NCBI RefSeq assembly: GCF_001895025.1
Contig: NZ_BCXI01000036.1
Span: 29,940 to 93,939, forward strand
Direction: 5' to 3'
DNA: 64,000 nucleotides
DNA from: Rhodococcus zopfii NBRC 100606 = JCM 9919
Lineage (GTDB): Bacteria > Actinomycetota > Actinomycetes > Mycobacteriales > Mycobacteriaceae
Every line of letters starts with the position of its first letter. Position 1 is the stretch's first letter. This document shows positions 36,195-44,236 of this stretch, piece after piece. The position numbers and the translations under genes are program-made. The notes under the pieces were generated by a model that worked only from the letters and a program-made list of their open reading frames with translations, ran no database searches and had not been told where the DNA came from.

Positions 36195-37178
36195 ATGACC
36201 GATCCGACACCGATCTTCCGATCCGACCTGCTCGCTTCCGGCATCACCGCCGACGAACTGCGGCAGGCATTGCGCAGCGGTGCACTCGCTCCGGTCGCGC
36301 CCGGTGCGTACCTGCGGCGAGCCGACGCCGACGGGCTCGACGACGTCGCCCGGCACCGTGTCCGCGCGCGGTGCGTGCAGCACGCGCTCGGTGGCGACGC
36401 CGTGCTCAGCCACGTCACCGCCGCCCTGTTCCACGGCGCCGACCTGTGGGAACCCCCGCCTGTCGCGCATTCACGTCACCCGCGACCGGAGGTCCGGCGG
36501 TCGCCGCACCGACCACCTCCACGTCCACACGGCACCGCTCGCGCGCGACGAGATCTTCGTCGCCGGCGCGGCGGCGGTCACCGCGCCCGCGCGCACGATC
36601 GTCGACCTCGCCCGGTCGCTGACCGTCGACGAGGCGGTGATCGCCGGGGATTCGCTGCTGCGGATCCATCCGTCCGCGCTCATGGGATCCCGGGCGCGCT
36701 CGACGCCGCCGCCCAGCGCTGCGGTGTCGCGTCGGCGCGCCGCGTCGTCGCACTTCTCGACGGGCGCAGCGAGAGCCCCGGCGAATCGCTCGGCCGGCTC
36801 CGGCTCCGGTCGGCCGGGATCCCCGAGCCGAACCTGCAACGCGAGTTGTTCACTCCCGACGGCACGTTCGTCGCGCGGGTCGACTTCTTCCGGGAGGAAC
36901 TCGGGGTCGTCGGCGAGTTCGACGGCATGGGCAAGTACGGAGCGGGCGATCCCGCGTCGACGGCGGAATCCGTCCGCCGGGAAAAGCTGCGGGAGGACGC
37001 GATCCACGACCTCGGGTTCGAGGTCGTGCGGTGGACGTGGCCCGAGCTGTTCCGCTTCGACGTCGTCGCGGATCGCTTCGCGCGGGCCGTCGAACGCGCC
37101 CGCCACCCACACCCACCGACGGCGAAGACACCCGCGCGGCGCACGCCACGCGCCGCTATCCATCCCGTGCGCGGCTGA
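36195..37178 (+). pseudogene. AbiEi/DUF559-type protein with two compensating frameshifts
   Basis: The single open frame starts MTDPTPIFRSDLLASGITADELRQ (AbiEi-like winged-helix start) and ends with a DUF559-like nuclease fold (RVDFFREELGVVGEFDGMGKYG, LGFEVVRWTWPELFRF). Between about 36455 and 36685 it is Arg/Pro-rich nonsense, while the +1 frame there reads the expected middle domain (LSRIHVTRDRRSGGRRTDH, VTAPARTIVDLARSLTVDEA, GDSLLRIHPSAL). One extra base in GAACCCCCGCCTG and one missing base near CTCATGGGATC explain it. As read, the product of 327 residues has about 76 wrong residues. Either a mutated gene or two sequencing errors. It ends one base from iniC, convergent. Confidence 0.8.
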
Positions 37179-37179
37179 C

Positions 37180-38631
37180 TCAGACGCCGGCGAGCACACC
37201 TTCCGCGCTGCGAACCGCCACCGCCGCCGCTCTCGCCGTGAACGGGTCCAGCAACGGATGCTCGGCTCGCGCGCGCCACGCGCGGACCGCCGCGACACCC
37301 GCGGCACGGACCTGCGGCGTGGGCGCGTCGTCGGGCAGCCCGAGCCGTTGCCGGGCCCCGATGCCGAAACCACCGACGAGGCGTTGCAGCTCGAACAGCT
37401 CCGCGTCCCCGAGCGAGACCGGACGCGAACGCAACCGGCCGAGCAGGCGCAGTTCCACGAACCCGTGACCGTCGGCGAGTTCCCGTTGTACCGACGCCAG
37501 CAGGTGCCGGTCGCCGCACGCCCGCAGCACCCGCCCGAGCGACAGCAACGCCGAATGGGTCTTGAGCTGGTCGGCGCGCTGGCCGAACTGGACGTCGATC
37601 ACGTTCCGCAGCTCGTCGAGTCCGCTGCGCGCGAGCAGTTCCGCGGCGAGGGTCGGGGAGTCGCGTACGCCGAGCTGCACGAGCGCGACGGCCATTCGGA
37701 TGCCGAAGAGCCCGAAGCGGTCCGCGAGCTGCGCGCGCAGCGCGGGGTCGACGGGCAGCGGCATGTCCGGCCGCGAGAAACGGTCCACGGACAGCATCGC
37801 CACCTGCAGGTCCGCGGCCGGTACCGCGGCAAGCGCCTCGAACGCGGCGAACTCGCGTTCGCGGAGGGTACGCGCGCCGAGCGCGAGCAGGCCCGCGACC
37901 GGAACGACGGCCTGACACAGCCCGGTGCGTTCGAGTTCACCGGCGAAGCGGGACGCGACGTCCTTCGCCGACATCATCGCGTCGGCGCGTCCGGCACCGA
38001 TCTCGTCGGCCCGGGAGACGACGCCGATCACGCCGAGCGGTCCGGACTCGCCCCCGACGTGCCGGCCGATGCGGTCGAGGAACTGCACGTCGGCCGCGCC
38101 GAGCGTCCTCATCAGATACACGACGGCGTCGGCGCCGGACGCGGCGTCGTCCGGCGTGAGGAGGTCCAGCGTGCGGGCCGAGACATCCTGCGAGAGCGAC
38201 GATGTGCCCGGGGTGTCGATGATCGTGGTCTGCTGCAGTGCCCGCGCCGGCCATTCGACGTCGATGCCGTCGATGCGGTCGGCGGTCAGATCTCCCAGGT
38301 CGAATGTGAGCCGGCCGTCCCGGCGCTGGAGTGGCACCGGCAGCATGCGATCCCCGTCGTAGCGGGCGGTGACCGCAGGGGTCGCCCCGTTGCGGTACCA
38401 GGTGACGACGCGGGTGCACTCGGTCGCGTCGGTGGGGGCGATGTCCTGGCCGACCAGGGCGTTGAGCAGTGTGGATTTTCCGGCTTTGAGGGAGCCCGCC
38501 AACGCCACCCGCAGCGGCTGCGCCAGCCGCGCTTCGCATTCCGCGAGCTGCGCGGCGACCCGCGGGTCGCGGCCGTAGGCCCCCCGGGCCTCGGCGATCA
38601 ACTGCCCGGCTCCGCCCGGTACTGCACTCAT
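37180..38631 (-). CDS. iniC: IniC-like dynamin-family GTPase
   Basis: The 483-residue GTPase has P-loop VALAGSLKAGKSTLLNAL (residues 42-59), switch-type TDATECTRVV, DTPGTSSLSQD (G3) and VVSRADEIG (NKxD-like). It follows iniA with an ATGA overlap, as iniC follows iniA in mycobacteria, where the iniBAC operon is induced by cell-wall inhibitors such as isoniazid and IniA behaves as a membrane-remodelling dynamin. IniC is probably its heterotypic partner. No transmembrane helix is evident. Confidence 0.88.
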   Translation of the reverse strand: MSAVPGGAGQLIAEARGAYGRDPRVAAQLAECEARLAQPLRVALAGSLKAGKSTLLNALVGQDIAPTDATECTRVVTWYRNGATPAVTARYDGDRMLPVPLQRRDGRLTFDLGDLTADRIDGIDVEWPARALQQTTIIDTPGTSSLSQDVSARTLDLLTPDDAASGADAVVYLMRTLGAADVQFLDRIGRHVGGESGPLGVIGVVSRADEIGAGRADAMMSAKDVASRFAGELERTGLCQAVVPVAGLLALGARTLREREFAAFEALAAVPAADLQVAMLSVDRFSRPDMPLPVDPALRAQLADRFGLFGIRMAVALVQLGVRDSPTLAAELLARSGLDELRNVIDVQFGQRADQLKTHSALLSLGRVLRACGDRHLLASVQRELADGHGFVELRLLGRLRSRPVSLGDAELFELQRLVGGFGIGARQRLGLPDDAPTPQVRAAGVAAVRAWRARAEHPLLDPFTARAAAVAVRSAEGVLAGV

Positions 38632-40454
38632 GCTTGCGCTCCCGCCAGTTCCCGTGCCCGATCCCTCAGGGCGACAAGTATTTTCAAGTTCTCCTCGAGC
38701 TCGGCGGTGCGCCGCTGCCGCTGCTGCTGTTCCAGCGTCGCAGCCTCCTGCGCAGCCCGCAGCGACTCCGAGACGGAACGCAGCGTCTGGTCCGCGAGTT
38801 CGGTGAAGTGGTCGCGCAGCTGACGCTGGATCGACCGCAGCCGATCCTTCGATTCCTTACCGACCTGGAAGCCGACGTCGTCGGTGAACCGCCGGATCGC
38901 GGCCTTCGCTTCGAGACGTCGCTTCGCGACCCGGGCCTGCTTGTCGTCGCGATATGCCTTGGTGCCCAGCACGACACCGGCGCCGATCGAGACCGGGTTG
39001 ATCAGTGCCATGCCCATGAAGGTGGTGACGAGACCGAACATGAGGACACCGCCGTACGAGCCCTTCATCCCGACCAGCATCTTCTGGCCCGCGCCGATCC
39101 GGCCGGGGTCGAGATTCGCGAGGGGATCGACCGGTTCGAACAGCGAGTCGAGGTCGGCCAGATGCAGATGCGGCAACCGGGTCGACCCGTCCGCGACGAA
39201 CAGGTCGGCGACGGTCGCGGCGAGCGCGGTGGACCGTTCGTGCGCCCACACGAAGTTGTCCCCGACCGATTCCGCGACCTGTTCGGCGAGCCATTGACCG
39301 AGCCGAGGCCACTGCGTCCCCGGATCGCATTCGTCGACCGCGGCCTCGGCGTCGCGGGTGACGTGCCGCAGCCTGTCCCGCAGGTCGTGGTCGATGTCGG
39401 CGGCCAGATCGGTGATGCCGTCGGCGAGGGTCTGCTGCCAGCGGGCCGCGCGGGCACGCAGCGCCTCGGCCGCGGTTTTCGCGCGGACCAGGTCCTCGAC
39501 GGCGGCTGCCCCGGCATCCGGGTCGCGCAGTGCCGCAAGCTCACCGGCGACCCCCAGCGCGACGTGTTCGACGACGACCGCGACCTCGTGCGCGACCGCG
39601 CGCCGGTCGTCGTCGGCAGCGCGGACGACGACCCGGTCGCGCAGGTGGTCGTAGACGGCCGCGAAGCCCGACTCCCGGTGCAGCGACTCGTCGTCGAGTC
39701 GAAGCGCATGCTCGCGCAGCAGCGACGACACCGGCAGCAGCGGAACGTCGAGGTCGGCGCGCTGCAGGTGGGAACGGTCGGCGTCGACGATCGCCCGCCA
39801 GTGCGGATACAGGTCGGTCTTGGTGACGAGCACCGCGACCGCGGGGCACAGCGTCCGGACCTGCCGCAGAAAACTCAGCTCCGGCGCGGTGAATTCCTGG
39901 CTCGCATCGGAGACGACGAACACGGCGTCGGCGGACGACAGCAGCGTGAGCGTCGCCGACGTGTGCGGATTCGTGTGCCCGCCGACGCCGGGGGTGTCGA
40001 TGAAGACGAGTCCGTCGGCGAGCAGCGGGCTCGGCACGTTCACCTCGAGCCGCCGGATCTCGCGACCGCCCGCGTGGACGCTGCCCGGGCCGGCATCGCG
40101 CAGTTCGCCGAGCGGAATCGGTACGCGCTGTGGCTCGGCGCCGGCGTCGGCGACCACCAGTTCGGCAGATGCCTCGGCCGCGTGTTGCACGAGGGTCGGG
40201 ACCGCGGTCGTCTCGTCGTCGCCCACCGAACACACGTCGAACCCGAGCAGGGAGTTCACGAAACGGCTCTTGCCCTGGCCCAGCGACCCCACGACGACGA
40301 CGCGCAGCCGCGGGTCGACCACCCGGGTGCGGGTCGCGGCGAGCCTGGCGGCAAGGTCGCCGCGACCGGCGGCACGAGTGTGTTCGGTGGCCTCGTCGAC
40401 GAGTTCGGCAAGCGCGGCGCGGCGTGGTGCGGGGTCGACCGGTGTGTTCTGCAT
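38628..40454 (-). CDS. iniA: IniA-like dynamin-family GTPase with membrane-insertion hairpin
   Basis: The 608-residue protein has P-loop VVVVGSLGQGKSRFVNSLLG (about residues 52-71), FIDTPGVGGHTNPHT (G3), VLVTKTDLYPHW (G4), long helical regions, a hydrophobic pair (GGVLMFGLVTTFMGMALINP and VSIGAGVVLG, about 465-495) acting as the lipid paddle, and a C-terminal coiled coil rich in Gln/Glu/Arg. This is the bacterial dynamin layout of mycobacterial IniA. No good ribosome-binding site precedes the ATG at 40454; it lies 55 bases after iniB and may rely on coupling. Confidence 0.9.
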   Translation of the reverse strand: MQNTPVDPAPRRAALAELVDEATEHTRAAGRGDLAARLAATRTRVVDPRLRVVVVGSLGQGKSRFVNSLLGFDVCSVGDDETTAVPTLVQHAAEASAELVVADAGAEPQRVPIPLGELRDAGPGSVHAGGREIRRLEVNVPSPLLADGLVFIDTPGVGGHTNPHTSATLTLLSSADAVFVVSDASQEFTAPELSFLRQVRTLCPAVAVLVTKTDLYPHWRAIVDADRSHLQRADLDVPLLPVSSLLREHALRLDDESLHRESGFAAVYDHLRDRVVVRAADDDRRAVAHEVAVVVEHVALGVAGELAALRDPDAGAAAVEDLVRAKTAAEALRARAARWQQTLADGITDLAADIDHDLRDRLRHVTRDAEAAVDECDPGTQWPRLGQWLAEQVAESVGDNFVWAHERSTALAATVADLFVADGSTRLPHLHLADLDSLFEPVDPLANLDPGRIGAGQKMLVGMKGSYGGVLMFGLVTTFMGMALINPVSIGAGVVLGTKAYRDDKQARVAKRRLEAKAAIRRFTDDVGFQVGKESKDRLRSIQRQLRDHFTELADQTLRSVSESLRAAQEAATLEQQQRQRRTAELEENLKILVALRDRARELAGAQA

Positions 40455-40509
40455 GATGCTGCGACGGCTCGCCTTCTGTCGTGGACTGTGGAGATTACGA
40501 CGATCCGGA

Positions 40510-42222
40510 TCAGTTCAGGAAGTCGTCGACGTCGGTGAGACCGGAGACGTCGCTGATTCCGGAGACGTCGGTGGCGCCGGGACCGACCTGGCTCGATCCG
40601 CCGACGAACAGCCCGTTGCCTCCGAGCGAGGAGTCGAACAGGCCGCCGGTGCCCGCGGCGTCGCCGAACACGTCGCCGGCGTCGAGCGACGACCACGCGT
40701 TCGATGCTCCCTGCACACCACCGGACAGGGCGGCCCCGAGATCCGCGGCGCCCTGCAGGCCCGCGCCCAGGTCGGCGCCGAGACCGGCGCCGAGGTCCGC
40801 TGCCCCACCGACGGCACCCGAGACTCCCGCCCCGAGATCCGCCGCACCGGTCGCCGCGCCGTCCACGGCACCGGACACTCCACCGGCCAGGCCGGCCGCG
40901 GCGTCGGCCGCACCGTGCACGGCACCGTCGACCGTGCCGGACAGGTCACCGGTGAGCTGCCCACCGAGCTCCGCCGCGGTACCGACCGCAACCTGGCTGT
41001 CGGCGACGAGGCCGCCCGTCAGGTCGGCACCGGCCTCCAGGCCACCGCCGAGGGTGGTGGAGAGCTGCGTACCGAGGTCTGTGGCCACGTCGGCACCGAC
41101 CGACACCCCTGTCGCGAGGTCGAGGCCCAGCCCGGCCCCGGCATCGCCGCCGGCCTGCAACAGCGAGTCGCCGGCCTGCAACAGCGAGTCCACCGTGGCG
41201 GACACGTCGGCACCGGCATCCACACCGGCGGACAGGTCGGCGCCGAGTTCGAGAGAACCGAGCTCGAGAGCAGAACCGACGGCACCGCCGAGCGAGCCGC
41301 CGAGTTCCGCTCCGGCGCCGAGCGCGCCTGCCAGCGAGGTGCCGACCGCGACACCGAGGTCCGCGCCGCCGCCCACCGCGGCGTCGACCGCGGTGGCGAA
41401 GTCGCCGCCCGCGGACAGAGCCGTGTCGAGCAGGCCTCCGAGGGCGAGGCCCACCTGGCCGCCGAGATCGCCCCCGGCTCCGAAGACCGCCCCGAGGGTG
41501 GTGCCGAGGTTCGCCCCGAGATCCGCACCGACACCGGCTGTCACCCCGCCGGCCGCACCGAGGGCGGCGTCGAGCGCAGCGCTCAGGTCGGCGGCGGCGC
41601 CCAGGTCGAGACCGAGACCGCCGGCGAGCGCACCCGAGACCGCCGCGCCGAGGTCGGCGCCGGAATCGATGGCTCCGCCGAGGTCGAGCGTGGCGTCGAG
41701 GACGGATCCGACGGCATCGCCCAGGGCGACGCCGACCTGCCCGCCCACCTGCAGCACAGCTCCGAGGGTGGCGGCCAGATCGCTCGCCGCACCGAGGTCG
41801 AGACCGGTGCCGATGTCCAGGCCCCCGTCCGCCTCGGCTCCGGCCTCCACGCCGAGACCGCCACCGAGACCCAGACCTCCGCCGAGACCCAGACCACCAC
41901 CGAGACCGGCACCGGCGCCCAGACCGAGCCCGGCAGCGGCTCCCAGTCCGGCACCGCCCACGAGACCGGCACCACCGACGAGACCGGCAGCGGCACCTCC
42001 CGCGAGCGTGCCTGCCCCGGTCAGGGCGGCGGTCAGGTCGGCGGCGGACCCCGCGAACAGGCCGGTGTCGGCGACCAGCGGTGCGACCGCGACGATGTCG
42101 GCGTGGCACACGTCGGCCAGTCCGGCTTCCGCGAGCACCGCGTCGGGGTTCTCGCAGTAGCGGGCCAGGGCGTCCTGGTCGCGGAACAGGGCGAGGATGA
42201 AGTCGAGCACAGCGTTGGACAT
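40510..42222 (-). CDS. iniB: IniB-like Gly/Ala-rich protein
   Basis: The 570-residue protein has an N-terminal domain of about 55 residues (MSNAVLDFILALFRDQDALA, ENPDAVLAEAGLADV) matching the start of mycobacterial IniB (SLIDYILSLFRSEDAARSF type), followed by about 480 residues almost only of Gly, Ala, Leu, Val, Asp and Ser in irregular GAxLGAGL/GADLGA repeats. No signal peptide. ATG at 42222 has AAGGAG six bases upstream. First gene of iniB-iniA-iniC, divergent to an Hsp70-like gene. The low-complexity region invites assembly on membranes or with dynamins; function is unproven. Confidence 0.88.
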   Translation of the reverse strand: MSNAVLDFILALFRDQDALARYCENPDAVLAEAGLADVCHADIVAVAPLVADTGLFAGSAADLTAALTGAGTLAGGAAAGLVGGAGLVGGAGLGAAAGLGLGAGAGLGGGLGLGGGLGLGGGLGVEAGAEADGGLDIGTGLDLGAASDLAATLGAVLQVGGQVGVALGDAVGSVLDATLDLGGAIDSGADLGAAVSGALAGGLGLDLGAAADLSAALDAALGAAGGVTAGVGADLGANLGTTLGAVFGAGGDLGGQVGLALGGLLDTALSAGGDFATAVDAAVGGGADLGVAVGTSLAGALGAGAELGGSLGGAVGSALELGSLELGADLSAGVDAGADVSATVDSLLQAGDSLLQAGGDAGAGLGLDLATGVSVGADVATDLGTQLSTTLGGGLEAGADLTGGLVADSQVAVGTAAELGGQLTGDLSGTVDGAVHGAADAAAGLAGGVSGAVDGAATGAADLGAGVSGAVGGAADLGAGLGADLGAGLQGAADLGAALSGGVQGASNAWSSLDAGDVFGDAAGTGGLFDSSLGGNGLFVGGSSQVGPGATDVSGISDVSGLTDVDDFLN

Positions 42223-42256
42223 CGCAATCTCCTTGAGCATTCGGGAACTGCCTTCG

Positions 42257-42294
42257 ACGCTAGGAACCCCCGACCCCCGCAACCAAGGGGGTCG
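42257..42294 (-). promoter_or_regulatory. Putative iniB promoter inside an inverted repeat
   Basis: On the minus strand TTGGTT (42281-42286) and TAGCGT (42257-42262) are spaced 18 bases and sit 35-64 bases before iniB. The -35 lies in the loop of a perfect 8-bp inverted repeat CGACCCCC / GGGGGTCG (42271-42278, 42287-42294), placing a regulator site right over the promoter. The IniR-like protein encoded nearby is a candidate. Confidence 0.45.
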
Positions 42295-42453
42295 GCACCC
42301 CCATCTGGCCGCTTCGGCGCATTAGGGGATCGACCCGCGATAGGGACTCGGCCCCGTCCCGCGGGCGGCGCGGCTAACGGAAGACCCCCACAAAGCGACA
42401 TATCCGGTCGACACGGCGGAGCCGTCCCGCCACGAACCTCGTAGGAGCGACCG

Positions 42454-44229
42454 ATGACAGCAGGACTGGGCATCACGATCGGATCGGCGAACGCGGTGGC
42501 CGCTGCCACCACGCTCGAACGACCCGACGATCCCACGGTCCTGCGGCGTCCCACCATCGTGCGCCTGCACGACGACGGCACCGCCGAACTGGGCGAGGGC
42601 ATCGGTCCGCGGGTCTTCACCGGGTTCGGGAGCCGAGTCGGAGACCCGGTCGGCATCCTGTCCGACGACGGCACCTCCTGTTCCGGCGAGGACCTCACCG
42701 CGACCGCGGTGTCCTGCCTGCTGCACGCGTCTCCGCCGCACGGGGCGGTGACGGTGACGTACCCCGCTGCGTGGCCCGAGCACACCGTCGACGCACTGCG
42801 CGGAGCGCTCGTCCGCACCGGGCTGCACCGGCCGATGCTGATGCCGGAACCGGTGGCGGCGATGCACTGGCTCGACTCGGCACACGGCCCGCTGGGCGAC
42901 GGCGTCGTGGTGGTCTACGACCTGGGTGCGCGCACCCTCGACGTCGCGGTGCTCCGGACCGGCGCCGAGCCCGCGTTGCTGGGCCGCCCCCTGTCGACCG
43001 ACGAGGTGAGCGGCGACGTGCTCGATCACCTCGTGACCACGCATGTGCTCGGCGCCGTCGGCGACGCGACCGCCGGCCTCGACCTGTTCGACCCGCACAC
43101 CGTGGACGCGCTGGCCGAGCTGCGGGCCCGGTGCCGCGCGGCGAAGGAGGAGCTGTCGGCGGACACCGACGTCGTCGTCGCGGTCGATCTGCCGGGTGTC
43201 CGGCGCGACGTGCGGCTGGTGCGCGACGAGGTCGAGGAGCTCGTGCGGGGTCCGGTGCGGGACTCGCTGCCGCTGATCTCCGAGGCGCTGCGCATCGCCG
43301 ACGTCGATCCGTCCGATGTGAGCCGCGTCCTGCTCGTCGGCGGCGGGTCCTCGATTCCTCTTGTCGCCGAAACTATTTCGTTCGAACTCGGCTTGCCGGT
43401 CACGGCATCGCCGCAGCCCGCCGACACCGTGGCGGCGGGCGCGGCGCTCGCCGCGGCCTACACGCTCGCGACCCCGGTCGCCGCACCCGATCCGATCCCG
43501 GCCGTGGACGAAGCGATCACCACGGAACTGCCGGTGATGACCCCGGCAGCCGCCGCGTTCACCCGCCCGGCGCTCGCAGCGGCCGAGCCCGTCGAATCAT
43601 CGAAGCCCGGCGAACCGCTGAAGTCCAGGGCCCGCAGGTTCGCGCTGATCGGCGCGGCCGCCGCCGCCATCGTGATCGTCACAGGCGGTGGACTCGCGGT
43701 CGGCACGCTGACGACGAGCGCCGGTGAGGTCGGTGTCGAATCCGCTCCCTCGACCGAGGTCGCGACCGGCGCGCCGACCACGACCGGCGAGCCGACCGTC
43801 GCGCAGGGGACCGCACCCGGGGGCGGAACCTCCGCCGCCGCGACCGCGTCGACCGCCGCATCGCCCGGCTCGGTCGTCCCGGTCGGGTCCGGCGCCGCGA
43901 CCCCGGCCGCACCCGGGGCTCCCGGGGCTCCCGGAACACCCGCAGCCACGGCCACCGGTGGACCGGCGCCGGAGCAGCCTGCCACGCAGCAGCCCCCGTC
44001 GCCGACCGCCCCGGCACCCACGACGACCCAGCCGCCCGCCGCGCCGCAACAGCCGAGCGGCGGCGGTGTGGGCGAGGCCGCCGAAGGGATCGGTAACGGC
44101 GTCGGCGGCGCGGTCGAGGGCGTCGGCAACGGCGTCGGCGGGGTGGTCGAGGGCGTCGGCAACGGCCTCGGCGGGGTCGTCGAAGGCACCGGCAACGCGG
44201 TCGGCGGCCTGCTCGGCGGCGGAAACTGA
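42454..44229 (+). CDS. Membrane-anchored Hsp70-like (actin-fold) protein with Gly-rich tail
   Basis: The 591-residue protein has an Hsp70-type ATPase domain: GLGITIGSANAV (phosphate 1, residues 4-15), VVVYDLGARTLDVAVL (phosphate 2, about 152-167) and VLLVGGGSSIPLVAE (adenosine). The DnaK substrate-binding domain is absent. Instead there is one transmembrane helix (ALIGAAAAAIVIVTGGGLAV, about 395-415), a Pro/Thr/Ala-rich presumably extracellular region and four 11-residue glycine repeats (GVGNGVGGVVE) at the end. It begins 231 bases from divergent iniB and precedes the IniR-like regulator by 7 bases. Role unknown; a scaffold coupling the dynamins to the envelope is a guess. Confidence 0.82.
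   Translation: MTAGLGITIGSANAVAAATTLERPDDPTVLRRPTIVRLHDDGTAELGEGIGPRVFTGFGSRVGDPVGILSDDGTSCSGEDLTATAVSCLLHASPPHGAVTVTYPAAWPEHTVDALRGALVRTGLHRPMLMPEPVAAMHWLDSAHGPLGDGVVVVYDLGARTLDVAVLRTGAEPALLGRPLSTDEVSGDVLDHLVTTHVLGAVGDATAGLDLFDPHTVDALAELRARCRAAKEELSADTDVVVAVDLPGVRRDVRLVRDEVEELVRGPVRDSLPLISEALRIADVDPSDVSRVLLVGGGSSIPLVAETISFELGLPVTASPQPADTVAAGAALAAAYTLATPVAAPDPIPAVDEAITTELPVMTPAAAAFTRPALAAAEPVESSKPGEPLKSRARRFALIGAAAAAIVIVTGGGLAVGTLTTSAGEVGVESAPSTEVATGAPTTTGEPTVAQGTAPGGGTSAAATASTAASPGSVVPVGSGAATPAAPGAPGAPGTPAATATGGPAPEQPATQQPPSPTAPAPTTTQPPAAPQQPSGGGVGEAAEGIGNGVGGAVEGVGNGVGGVVEGVGNGLGGVVEGTGNAVGGLLGGGN
44086..44226 (+). repeat. 33-bp tandem repeats encoding an 11-residue glycine unit
   Basis: Units GIGNGVGGAVE, GVGNGVGGVVE and GVGNGLGGVVE (44086-44118, 44119-44151, 44152-44184) and a diverged fourth end the Hsp70-like protein. 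The spacing of glycines suggests a glycine-zipper type helix, compositionally like IniB. Confidence 0.85.
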
Positions 44230-44236
44230 CGGCCGG

